Assembly: GCA_949128135.1 (NCBI GenBank)
Contig: OX421975.1
Span: forward strand, 3,990,571-4,054,570
Source of the DNA: Parasteatoda lunata
Taxonomy: Eukaryota > Arthropoda > Arachnida > Araneae > Theridiidae
Direction of reading: 5' to 3'
Length of the DNA: 64,000 bases
The notes below the pieces were generated by a model. The model did not search any database. It was not told the origin of the DNA and saw only the letters and a list, made by a program, of their open reading frames with translations. The translations under genes were made by a program, and so were the position numbers. Positions 38,799-50,649 of this stretch are shown here, piece by piece. The first letter of the stretch is position 1; each line of letters begins with the position of its first letter.

Positions 38799-41214
38799 TT
38801 TTGCCCCATAATATTAACCTTTAATGTTTTAGTTGGACCATGTGTTGTATTACCTTGTACTAGTTTACCCTACCAAAGGAAATAATTATAGAGCCCATAG
38901 GGGGTACACAGCGTGACCCCGAATTTTACTCTTTTTGTATAGCTAAAATAGTGTTGCGAGAAGCTCTATTTCCAAGAAATTCGCCTTCTGAAGAGCTTTT
39001 ATAGGCAGAAATTCTAAGTCTGTTTTCAAGAGGAGAAATAAATTTTTTATGTATGTATATCTCCAAAAGTGTTGCGAGAAGCTTTATTTTAAGGAAATTC
39101 GCCTTCCGAAAAGCGTTAATACGGATCAATATAAAGTCTTTTCTCATTGTTAACAAATGACTTCATATCAGACCTTAATATTAACCTTTAATGTTGTAAT
39201 TGGACCAGGTATTATATTACGGAGTACTAGTGTACCCTACCAAAGGAAATAATTTTAGAGCCTATAGGGGGTACACAGTGTGACCCCACATTTTACTATG
39301 TATGTATATTTAAAACAATGCATTTTTCAATGTTAAGAAAAATGCCTCCTATCAGACCTTAATTTTAACCTTTAATGTTGTAAATGGACCAGGTATTATA
39401 TTATGGGGTACTAGTGTACCCTACCAAAGGAAATAATTATAGACACCATAGGGGGTACACAGCGTGACCCCGAATTTTACTGTTTTTGTATATCTAAAAC
39501 AATGCATTTTTCAATGTTAAGAAAAATGCCTCCTATCAGACCTTTATATTAACCTTCAATGTTGTAAATGGATCAGGTGTTATATTACCTTGTACTAGTG
39601 TACCCTACCAAAGGATATAATTATAGACCCCATAGGGGGTACACAGCGTGACCCCGAATTTTACTGTTTTTGTATATCTCCAAAAGTGTTGCGAAAAGTC
39701 TTATTTCGCAGAAATTCGCCTTCAGAGTAGCTTTATACGGAGAAACTCTAAGTCTTTTTTCAAGAGAAATAAATTTTCTATGTATGTATGTATATCTCAA
39801 AAAGTGCTGGGAGAAGCTTTATTTTGAGGAAATTCGCCTTCCGAAAAGCGTTAATACGGAAAAGTCTTTTCTCAATAATAACAAAGCCTCCTATCAGACC
39901 TTAATATTGACCTTTAAATTTGTAATTGGACCAGGTATTATATTACGTGGTACTAGTGTACCCTACCAAAGGAAAAAATTATAGACCTCATAGGGCGTAC
40001 ACAGCGTGACCCCGAATTTTACTGTTTTTGTATATCTTAAATAGTGTTGCGAGAAGCTTTATTTCGAAGAAATTCGCTTTTTGAAGAGCTTTTATACGCA
40101 GAAATTCTAAGTCTTTTCTCAATGTTAACAAAGCCTCCTATCAGACCTTAATATTGACCCTTAATATTTTAATTGGACCAGGTGTTATATTACCTGGTAC
40201 TAGTGTACCCTACCAAAGGAAATATTTATAGAGCCCATAGGGGGTACACGGTGTAACGCCGCATTTTACTATGTATGTATATCTAAAACAGCGCATTTTT
40301 CAATGTTAAGAAAAATGCCTCCTATCAGACCTTAATATTAACCTTTAATGTTTTAATTGGACCAGGTGTTATATTACCTTGTAATAGTGTACCCTACCAA
40401 AGGAAATAATTATAGTCCCCATAGGGGGTACACAGCGTGACCCCGAATTTTACTCTTTCTGTATATCTAAAACAGTTCATTTTTCAATGTTAAGAAAAAT
40501 TCCTCCTATCAGACCTTAATATTAACCTTTAATGTTGTAATTGGACCAGGTGTTATATTACCTTGTACTAGTGTACCCTACTAAAGGAAATAATTATAGA
40601 CCCTATAGGGGGTACACAGTGTGACCCCGAATTTTACTGTTTTTGTATATCTAAAATAGTGTTGCGAGAAGCTTTATTTTGAAGAAATTCGCCTTCTGAA
40701 AATCTTTTATACGCATAATTTTTCAACGGGAAGGCTCCGACGCTGGTCTCCGTACCGGACCGGAGTGTATTGCCGGCAGAGGCGCTCCGGATACCGCAGC
40801 AGCCGGGTAGCTTTTACGAGAGAAATAAATATTCTATGTATGTATGTATACCTCAAAAAGTGTTGGGAGAAGCTTTATTTTGAGGAATTTCGCCTTCCGA
40901 AAAGCGTTAATACGAAAAAATTCTAAGTCTTTTCTCATTGTTAACAAAAGGCTTCATATTATACTATAATATTAACCTTTAATGTTGTAATTGGACCAGG
41001 TGTTATATTACCTTGTACTAGTGTACCCTACCAAAGGAAATAATTATAGAGCCCATAGGGGGTACACAGCGTGACCCCGAATTTTACTCTTTTTGTATAT
41101 CTCCAAAAGTGTTTCGAGAAGCTTTATTTCGCTGAAATTCGCCTCCTCAATAGCTCTTATACGCAGAAATTCCAAGTCCATTCTCAATATTAACAAAGCC
41201 TCCTATCAGACCTT
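38799..41214 (-). repeat. Second satellite, inverted arm
   Basis: The composite satellite of the interrupting blocks appears here in reverse orientation: the first module reads GTGTACCCTACCAAAGG on the plus strand about ten times. A stretch at 38926-39156 is the reverse complement of 20630-20860 with few differences. The arm meets array segment 7 abruptly at 38798/38799 and changes to direct orientation at about 41214/41215 inside the module string TCAGACCTT. Confidence 0.93.
40726..40810 (-). pseudogene. 28S rRNA fragment, internally deleted, inside the second satellite
   Basis: A GC-rich patch in otherwise AT-rich satellite. On the minus strand its first half (CTGCGGTATCCGGAGCGCCT) aligns with the start, and its second half (CGTCGGAGCCTTCCCG) with the end, of the larger 28S fragment at 42254-42592. 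About 230 bp of the most conserved 28S core are missing between them. The flanking satellite (TTTATTTCTCTC and AAAAG) is the same as beside the larger copy, so both descend from one captured fragment. No rRNA function is possible. Confidence 0.75.
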
Positions 41215-44200
41215 GGGCTGTATAATTATTTCCTTTGGTTGGGTACACTAGTACAAGGTAATATAACACCTGGTCCACTTAAAATATTAAGGGTCAATAT
41301 TAAGGTCTGATAGAAGGCTTTGTTAACATTGAGAAAAGACTTAGAATTTCTGCCTATAAAAAATCTTCGGAAGGCGAATTTTTTCGAAATAAAGCTTCTC
41401 GCAACACTTTTTGAGATATAAAAAAACATTAAAATTCGGAGTCACGCTGTGTACCCCCTATGGGATCTATAATTTTTTCCTATGGTAGGGTACACTAGTA
41501 CAAGGTAATATAACACCTGGTCCAATTTCAACATTAAAGGTTAATATTAAGGTATGATATGAAGCCTTTTGTTAACAATGAGAAAAGACTTAAAATTTCT
41601 CCGTATTAACGCTTTTCGGAAGGCGAATTTCCTCAAAATAAAGCTTCTCGCGACACTTTTTGAGATATACATACATAGAAAATTTATTTCTCCTCTTGAA
41701 AAATGACTTCGAATTTCTCCGTATTAACGCTTTTCGGAAGGCGAATTTCTTCGAAATAAAGCTTCTCGCAACACTATTTTAGATATACAAAAACAGTAAA
41801 ATTCGGGGTCACGCTGTGTACCCCCTATGGGGTCTATAATTATTTCCTTTGGTTGGGTACACTAGTACCCCGTAATATAATACCTGGTCCAATTACAATA
41901 TTAAAGGTTAATATTCAGGTCTGATAGGAGGCATTTTTCTTAACATTGAAAAATGCTTTGTTTTAGATATACAAAAACATTAAAATTCGGGGTCACGCTG
42001 TGCACCCCCTATGGGGTCTATAATTATTTCCTTTGGTAGGGTACACTAGTACCCTGTAATATAATACCTGGTCCAATTACAACATTAAAGGTTAATATTA
42101 AGGTAAGATATGAAGCCTTTTGTTATTATTCAGAAAAGACTTAGAATTTTTCCGTAGTAACTCTTTTCGGCAGGCGAATTTCCTCAAAATAAAGCTTCTC
42201 ACAACACTTTTTGAGGTATACATACATAGTAAATTTATTTCTCTCCTAAAAGCACTGCGGCTCCTGCGGTGTCCGGTGCGCCTCTGCCGGCCCTTGCAAA
42301 TCCGAGGGAGAGAGTGTGATTTTCGTGCCGCTCCGTACCCATATCTGCAGCAGGTCTCCAAGGTGAACAGCCTCTAGTCGATAGAACAATGTAGGTAAGG
42401 GAAGTCGGCAAGTTCGATCCGTAACTTCAGGATAAGGATTGGCTCTGAGGACTAGGCCCGTCGGGCTGGGGACCGAAGCGGGTGTGGCACTGCACCGGGA
42501 CTGGGCGATACTGGCTGCAGCGATGCAGTCCGGTCCGGCCCGGACTAGCGTCGGGCCCTTCCCGTGGAATGCCTCAGCTGCGCGGCGGGCCCAATATCTT
42601 CACATTGAGAAAAGACTTAAAATTTCTGCGTATAAATACTCTTCAGAAGGCGAATTTCTTCGAAATAAAGCTTCTCGCAACACTTTTTGAGATATAAAAA
42701 AACAGTAAAATGCGGGGTCACGCTGTGTACCCCCTATGGGATCTATAATTATTTCCTTTGGTAGGGTACACTAGTACAAGGTAATGTAACACCTGGTCCA
42801 ATTAAAATATTAAGGTCAAAATATTAAGGTCTGATATGAAGCCATTTGTTAACAATGAGAAAAGACTTAAAATTTCTCCGTATGAACGCTTTTCGGAAGG
42901 CGAATTTCCTCAAAATAAAGCTTCTCCCAACACTTTTTGAGATATACATACATAGAAAATTTATTTCTCCTCTTGAAAAAAGACTTTGAATTTCTTCGTA
43001 TAAAAGCTATTCAGAAGGCGAATTTCTGCGAAATAAGACTTTTCGCATCACTATTTCAGATAGACATACATTGCGGGGTCACACCGTGTACCCCCATGGG
43101 GTCTATAATTCATTCCTTTGGTAGGGTACACTATTACAAGGTAATATAACACCTGGTCCAATAAAAACATTAAAGGTTAATATTAAGGTATGATAGGAGG
43201 CATTTTTCTTAACATGGAAAAATGCACTGTATTAGATATACAAACATAGTAAAATGCGGGGTTACACTGTGAACCCCCTATGGGATCTAAAATTATTTCC
43301 TTTGGTAGGGTACACTAGTACCAGGTAATATAACACCTTGTCCAATTGAAATATTAAGGGTCAATATTAAGGTCTGATATGAAGCCTTTTGTTAACAATG
43401 AGAAAAGACTTAAAATTTCTCCGAATTAAAGCTTTTCGGAAGGCGAATTTCCTCAAAATAAAGCTTCTCCCAACACTTTTTGAGATATACATACATAGAA
43501 AATTTATTTCTCCTCTTGAAAAAAGATTTAGAATTTCTGCGTATAAAAGCTCTTCAGAAGGCGAATTTCTTCGAAATAAAGCTTCTTGCAACACTATTTT
43601 AGATATACAAAAACAGTAAAATTCGGGGTCACGCTGTGTACCCCCTATGGGGTCTAAAATTATATCCTTTGGTAGGGTAAAATAGTACCCCGTAATATAA
43701 TACCTGGTCTAATTACAACATTAAAGTTTAATATTAAGGTCTGATAGGAGGCATTTTTCTTAACATTGAAAAATGCACTGTTTTAGATATACATACATAA
43801 TAAAATACGGGGTCACACTGTGTACCCCCTATGGGCTGTATAATTATTTCCTTTGGTTGGGTACACTAGTACAAGGTAATATAACACCTGGTCCACTTAA
43901 AATATTAAGGGTCAATATTAAGGTCTGATAGAAGGCTTTGTTAACATTGAGAAAAGACTTAGAATTTCTGCCTATAAAAAATCTTCGGAAGGCGAATTTC
44001 TTCGAAATAAAGCTTCTCGCAACACTTTTTGAGATATACAAAAACATTAAAATTCGGGGTCACGCTGTGTACCCCCTATGGGGTCTATAATTTTTTTCTT
44101 TGGTAGGGTACACTAGTTCAAGGTAATATAACACCTGGTCCAATTAAAATATTAAGGGTCAATATTAAGGTCTGATATGAAGCCTTTTGTTAACAATGAG

Positions 44201-44306
44201 AAAAGACTTAAAATTTCTCCGAATTAACGCTTTTCGGAAGGCGAATTTCCTCAAAATAAAGCTTCTCCCAACACTTTTTGAGATATACATACATAGAAAA
44301 TTTATT
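41215..44306 (+). repeat. Second satellite, direct arm
   Basis: Direct-orientation copies of first and second modules run to about 44306, where the CATAGAAAATTTATT string passes into unrelated AT-rich sequence. With the inverted arm this makes a large imperfect inverted repeat centred on about 41214. A segment near 41226-41430 recurs almost unchanged at 43844-44050. Confidence 0.93.
42254..42592 (+). pseudogene. 28S rRNA fragment (large-subunit rDNA) captured in satellite
   Basis: Several strings match conserved eukaryotic 28S rRNA: CCGTACCCATATCTGCAGCA, GGTCTCCAAGGTGAACAGCC, AACAATGTAGGTAAGGGAAG, GGATAAGGATTGGCTCTGAG and GTCGGGCTGGGGACCGAAGC, followed by the GGGCCCTTCCCGTGGA region. The order and strand are those of 28S, in the 3' half of the molecule. 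It starts and ends abruptly in satellite sequence and covers only about 340 nt. A highly conserved GG after GTAACTTC reads AG here, consistent with decay. Reading frames across it are not genes. Confidence 0.93.
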
Positions 44307-46283
44307 TATTATTATCAAACACTATATTTTTCTCCCTATCTTTAATCCTTTTGCACTCCGTATACTTTAATATGGTGAACTTATGTATATATAAATACGA
44401 AATCATTTAAACTACATAGTACAATATTTTTATATAATTTCTAAAATTCCTAAAAAATCTAGTTATTAATTATTAAGATATAAAAATTTTAAGTTTTAGA
44501 GTTGTGACTTTCGATGTTTATGCAGATGACGAAGCATAAAGGGTAGTACAATAGTACAGAGAGAGGATGAAGAGTAGTAGAATAATATGTAAATATTTTT
44601 TTTCCGTGTTAATCTATCAAATGATAATTTGTGAATGATAAAATAACTGTTATTTATATTATCTACTGAAATAGAAACGTAAATGAAACTAATGAAAGGA
44701 AAAAAATGAGAAATAATTCCTAACCTTTAGCCAAAGGAAGCCTAAAGTTAGCGATTAAGGACTCTAAAACTAATTACATCGCTATTATTTTTATTAGAAA
44801 CCTATTTTAGGAAGTTAAGTAATGAAGTTTTAGGTAATTAAATATTTTAATTTTATACATTTAATAAAAAATTCAGAATATTTTGTTTGAAATAGTGAAT
44901 TGTTTACAATAGAGTAACTGTGGCTTGCATTTACTTGAAAGTGCTCCACATTTTTTTTACTGGTTCTTTTTGCTGCCTACTGTGTTTACTGCATTAATTA
45001 CAATCGTCTTTTGGGGGACATCTAACCAAGGAGTTTTACTTGGAGAATCCAGGCACCTCTTTACGCCATTGGCCCCCCACCTCCCTAGCTTTCGCTGCGG
45101 GTTTCTTTTTCGGCTTTCGTTTTCGAGGTCGACCGTGACCTTCGAGGTTGCGAATTGACTCTCATCAGTAGTTATTTGTTGTGGTAATTCAATCAATGTT
45201 CTACGTGAAGAGTGATTTGTTATTTCGCTGAATTTCGTCCACTCGCATACAAATAGATGTCTCTATGGCATTGCCTATTATTTTGTTGCTTAAAAGATTT
45301 ATTCATTTTGAATTTTTGAAGAAAATAAATAATATATTTTTAAATGATAATATTCAGTAAGAAAGGGAAAAAAATCTATTACAGTTAATTGGGTGAATTT
45401 TCGTCCCTTAATAGTTTGAATTTTACTTGACATAAAAATTATCTTTAAAGGCTACATAGTATGTAATATTTTTAAATTAATGTGCTAATTGTTTTAAAAG
45501 GAAAATATTAATCAAATAATCCAAGAAAAGTTTAGAACTGTTATAAAAAGGCTTGTTTCTTTAAAACTTATGCTAAATTCGTATACTGGTGTTTATTTTG
45601 AATGGTTAATTTTTTTTTTTAGAAATGCTTAAAAAAATATCGGATTATGCTCTAGTTGTATTTAATTTGTTAAATGTTGTAGCTCGTGCAAATTGGTAAA
45701 ACTGAATCAATTACATTTTGGTACACATATATTTTTTTTTAGTTTAAAACTATAAAATGATGTTATTCGAATTATTTAAAAAGTTGCATTGAACTAGGTT
45801 GCAATGCATGCACAGTTAGACTACTTTTAGGTATTTAAGTAAATGAAATTATAAATCACCTTCAGTAAAATTCACTAAATTTATTATGTCTGAAAGTATA
45901 AATAATTTTACGAAAGTGGCATTAGAATGAAGTGATTAGTTAACAAAGGGATCGTAATAATAATCACAAAACAAATCTTTGGGGAATTGTAGTTAGGGGG
46001 TTAAACGAAGTGGAGAATATATTTAAATTAAGCGAGTACCTTCAGATCTTGAAAAACGATCTGTTTCGCAAAAAGAAATGACGATGGTTGCGAAGTAATC
46101 ATGGGGGCTGGTGAGCGGCAGCAAATAGGGGCCCCTGTCAAAATTGTAGGAGTTAAAAAAAAGAGTAATTTAAACACAACTTTGTTTACTAGATATTCGA
46201 TTTCACAAATGATTTACAATTAATCAGCTTTATTTATATATTTAAACTTACAAATTTTGTTACGCAACTAGAAACTCTATATA
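44307..46283. other. AT-rich sequence with one GC-richer island
   Basis: Mostly AT-rich and featureless. A GC-richer island at about 44930-45200 is open on both strands for about 78 codons, with no domain I recognise; the minus-strand frame is basic and Lys/Arg/Pro rich. A smaller GC-richer patch lies near 46080-46140. Either could be an eroded transposon or exon. I see no terminal repeats. Confidence 0.5.
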
Positions 46284-47085
46284 TTTTGATTTAACAATAA
46301 TGTTACGCAATGCTGTGTTTTAAATTCAGAATTTAAATTTTTTGAATTTCTGATTTGTCTAAATCTATATTTTAAGTTCTATTAATTTGTTCGTTTTGTA
46401 AAATGAAAAAAAATGTTGGTTATATTTTCTCATATAGAAAATGTAATGTCTAATCTCTAAATTGTTTTGATTTAAAAATTATGATACGCAATGTTGTGTT
46501 TAAATTCAGTGATTAATTTTTTTTAAATTTCTAACTTGTCTATATCTGTATTTTAAGTTCTATTTCTTTTTTCTTTTGTAAAATTAAAAAAAAAAGTGTT
46601 GGCTAAATTTTCTCATATAGAGAATGTAATGTCTGACTTTTAAATTGTTTTGATTTAATAATAATGTTATGCAATGTTGTGTTTTAAATTCAGAATTTAA
46701 ATTTTTTGAATTTCTGATTTGTCTAAATCTGTATTTTAAGTTCTATTAATTTTTTCTTTTTGTAAAATGAAAAAAATGTTGGCTATATTTTCTCATATAG
46801 AGAATGTTATGTCTAATTTCTGAATTGTTTTGATTTAAAAATAATGCTACGCAGTGATCAGCTTAAATTCAGAAATTTAATATTTTTTTAATTTCTATTT
46901 TGTCTGTATCTGTATTTTAAGCTCTCTTTCTTTTTTCTTTTTGTGAAATTATAAAAACTGTTGGCTATATCTTCTCATGTAGAGAATGTAATATCTGACT
47001 TAATTGTTTTGATTTAACGATAATGTTATGCAATGTTGCGTTTTAAATTCAGATATTAAAATTTTTTAATTTCAAATTTGTTTCA
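46284..47085 (+). repeat. 180-bp tandem repeat, about 4.5 units
   Basis: The string TTTTGATTTAA followed by TAATGTTACGCAATG (with variants) recurs at 46284, 46465, 46648, 46828 and 47007, at intervals of 181, 183, 180 and 179 bp. Each unit also holds a TTTTCTCATATAGA string and a GTATTTTAAGTTCT string. Units differ by substitutions and small indels, so this is an older, short array unrelated to the big satellite. Confidence 0.9.
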
Positions 47086-49120
47086 ATATTTATGAAGTAT
47101 TTTATTCCATTTAGACAATTTTATTCCATTTTTTTCCTCATGTGGAAATGAAAATATTCTAGTTATATCGTCAAAAGAATGTAATAGGGAACTCCTAAAT
47201 TCTTTTTTATTTAGAAACAATAACTCTTGCAATAACTTTTGAACATTGCAATAACTTTTTTTAGTTCTCTAAGCTTTCTAAATTATTTAATGATTGTTAA
47301 AAAAGATGCAAATTTTGCAAAATAATTCTTTCGCTGTCACTTATTTCTCCTTGCAATGCATTGGAAAAGGGCTATATTTCGTAAAGAAAACTATTGTTTC
47401 TATTATTATTATTTATATTTGATTACATTAACAAAAATGTTTTTGAAATGTTTTCGAATGTAAGAAATTAATTCTGAATTATATCTTTTGAACTGCCTGC
47501 TCTTCTAAAGTATAATCATAAAAAGAAAAAACTATATATACATAAAAAAGTATGTAACATAGTTTTTTTCTGAACTTAAACAATGGAGAATAAAAGAGAA
47601 ATTAATATATAATTGCTTTCATATTGTTTAAAAATTAATTAGAAAAAACCTTCGCTATATTTTCTTACCCATAGAAAAAAAATACTTTTCCTAATAATTT
47701 TGTCAAATTAATAGAAAAATATGTATCTGTTACAAAAATACTTGCCATTTTATCTTTCCATTACATCTTTCAAGTATAAAAAAGTTGAAGATTTTTTTCT
47801 AAGACCTGTTATTTTGGAACAAGTATTTGGAACAGGTATTATTTTGTATTGTAACAGCTGGAACCTGTTATTTGAAAATACCTGTTATTGCCCATCACTA
47901 TTCTAAATATATCATCGTTTCCAAAAGTTTTCAAAGGAGTATTTATGTTTCATCGGAAACTTAAAGAATTTAATATTTAGTGTATAGTTTTCTTTTGACA
48001 ATCAGGTCAATTTTATGTTGTGTAACTTTTGTTTTCAAAACAAAACAAAAAAGAAGAAAGTTTTATAGTAAATAATATGTTTACGATTTATAGTTCAAAT
48101 TGTTGAATAATTTGAGTATTAGCTTGATTTTTGGCTAAGTAGTTAGGAAAAAAAAAAGGAAAGTTTTTAATGAAAGTGTTGCGGTATATAAGAAAAGATT
48201 GTTAATTCTCAGTAATAGAAAGGAATGTTACTTCTCAGTATCACTTATACATTATGCATTATGCATGTGTATTTTACTGATCTTGTGGCACTAAAGTTAT
48301 ACTGTGTTTGATTTATTTAAACGTGATACTTCCTTGTTCAATTTATAATGAGGATAGGATACGAAGTGAAAGTGATTGCATAAACATGGTTTCAAGTTAC
48401 ATTAATCTATCAGAATAATAATTATAAGATTGAATGTTTATACTTAAAGTGAAAGACTTTATGAGGTTGTTTTTGGAATGAAGTAATACATTGTGAACAT
48501 AAATTTGAGCATTGAGTAAAAGATTTCGAATTCAGAATGAACATAAGAAATCTTGTTATTTATTGTTTTTGAATATTGCTACTTAAGAATTTTTTTTTAC
48601 TTGAATTTATGGATGTTTTTTTCTTCTGTTGCTTGAAATATTATATAGTGATTTTATTATTATTACTGTTTTCTTGAGGTCTAATGCCTTTTGATTTTTT
48701 TTTTATGTTCTCAACAGTGATTTTGATTTGATTTTAATTAGTATTTGGTTATTGAAGTGTTTTGGTATTATTTTAACTTAGGAAAGTTGCGTTTTAATAA
48801 AATTAGGAGTTATGTTTTGAGAATGTTATAGTTCTATTTTAGGATGGCATTTTAAGAAGTTGTTTGTTTTAAGTAAAATTGCATTTTAAAAAGATTTTTT
48901 ATTGCATTTTAAGAATTTTCTTTTGTGGTATTACGTGTATACACAATAGGATATTGCTAATTTTTTTTTTATAGTAATAGCATTTGGTTGAATTTAAATT
49001 TGATATGTTATATTGAGTTTAAAATATTTTATTATTTTTTCTTTTACAAATCAAACTCTTCATTTTTTTTATTACCAAGTTGAGGTAATTAGTTTAAGTT
49101 TAATTATTATAAAGTGCGAG
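47086..49120. other. AT-rich sequence before the Gmr1-like element
   Basis: No recognisable gene. Direct comparison by eye with 53560-54160 shows no matching 5' LTR, and no clear tRNA primer-binding site precedes the gag start at 49121. The 5' LTR of the following element is therefore lost, diverged beyond recognition by eye, or truncated. TTTTTAT-type runs dominate the stretch. Confidence 0.5.
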
Positions 49121-50419
49121 ATGGCGTTTTTAGGAAAGGGCTTAAAAATAGACTTGCAATTCATGGCTACGGAAATGGGGGTTGAAAATGTTAGTAACTT
49201 AAAAGTGTTTGAGTTGAAAGCGGCCATCTTGAAGAATGAAAATTTTGATGAAGATTTTTGTAAAGAACACTATTATAGATGAACGTAAAGGAAAAGAAGC
49301 ACTCGAAATAGATGAACGCAAAAGAAAAGAAGAATTTGAAGTAGAAGGAGAAAAGAAGAACTCTAAATAGCGGAACGGAAAAGGCAAGATGAAGTTGAAG
49401 AAAAGAAAAGGAAGGATGAAATGGAATTAGAGCTTCGGAAAAAACAAATCGAGATGAAAGCAGGAGATGAAAATGAAGTGAAAGAATCGGGACAATTCAA
49501 GATTGATTTACATAAGTTAATTCCGAAATTTGATTCAAAAATTGATGATATCAGTTTATTCTTAATTTCATTCGAACGTCAAGCAAAAATTCTAAATTTA
49601 CCGAAGGAATGCTGGGTGACGCATCTTATGAGTATTCTTCCGTCAGATATCGTATGTCTTATTGCTCGTGAACCAGAAAAAGATGCGGCTGATTATGAAT
49701 ATGTGAAAAATTATTACTTCAAAGATTTAAAATGAGCCCTGAAAAATTTCGCCAAATGTTTATCACACATCAAAAGAACCCCCGAAGGAACCTGGAAAGA
49801 TTTCTTTTATGAAATTAGAAATTTTTGCGAGGAATGGCTTAACGGTTTAAATATTCAAACCTTTGATGAACTTAAAGATCTTCTCATAACGGACCAAATG
49901 AAAAAGAAGGTGCCCACCGAGATACGTGAACATTTTATAGATGACTGGTCTAAAATAAAAACTCCAAAAGTGCTTGTGGAAAAACTTGATGAATATGAGG
50001 ACATTCATCGGAAAACCAAGAAACCAGCTGTGCCATTTAACAATAAAGAGAAGTCTCTTCACAGGACTTTTCCTTCGAATAAATGGAATCAGCCACGCAA
50101 TAAAGAAGAAATGAATATAGGAAATAAAGATAAAGTGACAAGTCATAAATACAATAATTTTTATTCTAATAGCAGCCATGAAACTCAATATAATCGAACA
50201 CGGTTTGTACCCACATGTTTTTCTTGCGGCAAAGAAGGTCATTATTCGAGAGAATGCAGGGACAGGAACATAAGGAAACATAATTCTCAAAGAAACAAAC
50301 TTCTACCAGTCAAAGCCCAAAGTAATGCAGTGCAGACTACGAAAAATATTATGACAGTACGGATGTCTACTCCCAAATTCACCCGCAACTTCTTGGCACA
50401 GAATATTGATGAATTGTAA
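49121..50419 (+). pseudogene. gag of the Gmr1-like element (capsid with SCAN-like region, zinc knuckle)
   Basis: The ATG at 49121 opens a 53-codon stretch that stops at 49282; a Lys/Glu-rich, probably coiled-coil segment follows in other frames (about 49283-49480), then a capsid-like frame from 49421. Around 49735-49800 a frame change is needed to pass into the segment that continues to 50419. From about 49740 to 50010 the sequence has the pattern of a SCAN domain: FRQMF, then Trp-Lys-Asp-Phe, GLN, DLL, and Pro-Thr-Glu before an acidic helix. A CX2CX4HX4C zinc knuckle lies at about 50216-50257. Gag forms the particle and binds RNA. Three or more frame breaks show it is dead. Confidence 0.75.
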
Positions 50420-50420
50420 A

Positions 50421-50649
50421 AGTCAAAGGAACTGTAGATTCTGGAGCACAAATCTCTGTTGTGAGAGCGGACATTGAAAGTGCTGGAGAAGGACGAATCC
50501 AATCAGCCTTTGGTGATAGTGAAATTGTTCCCTTGAGAATATTCAATATAAAAATGGATGATGGATGGCATGATTCAGTACCAATTACATTTGCTGTTTC
50601 CAAGAAGCTAGTGAATGATATGCTAATTTGTCATATGAGGCTCTCTTAG
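50421..50649 (+). pseudogene. Retroviral-type aspartic protease of the Gmr1-like element
   Basis: The frame contains Thr-Val-Asp-Ser-Gly-Ala, the catalytic DSG triad (codons at about 50437-50445), followed by a hydrophobic Ile-Ser-Val-Val strand, as in retropepsins. About 75 residues are readable before a frame change near 50640 passes into the integrase frame. The junction with gag contains a stop at about 50417. The family cleaves the Gag-Pol polyprotein as a homodimer. The distal Ile-Leu-Gly-type motif is not clear to me. Confidence 0.65.

Noticed and set aside
42098..42697. Protein frames across the GC-rich patch
   Set aside because: The patch is 28S rRNA sequence; the frames are chance.
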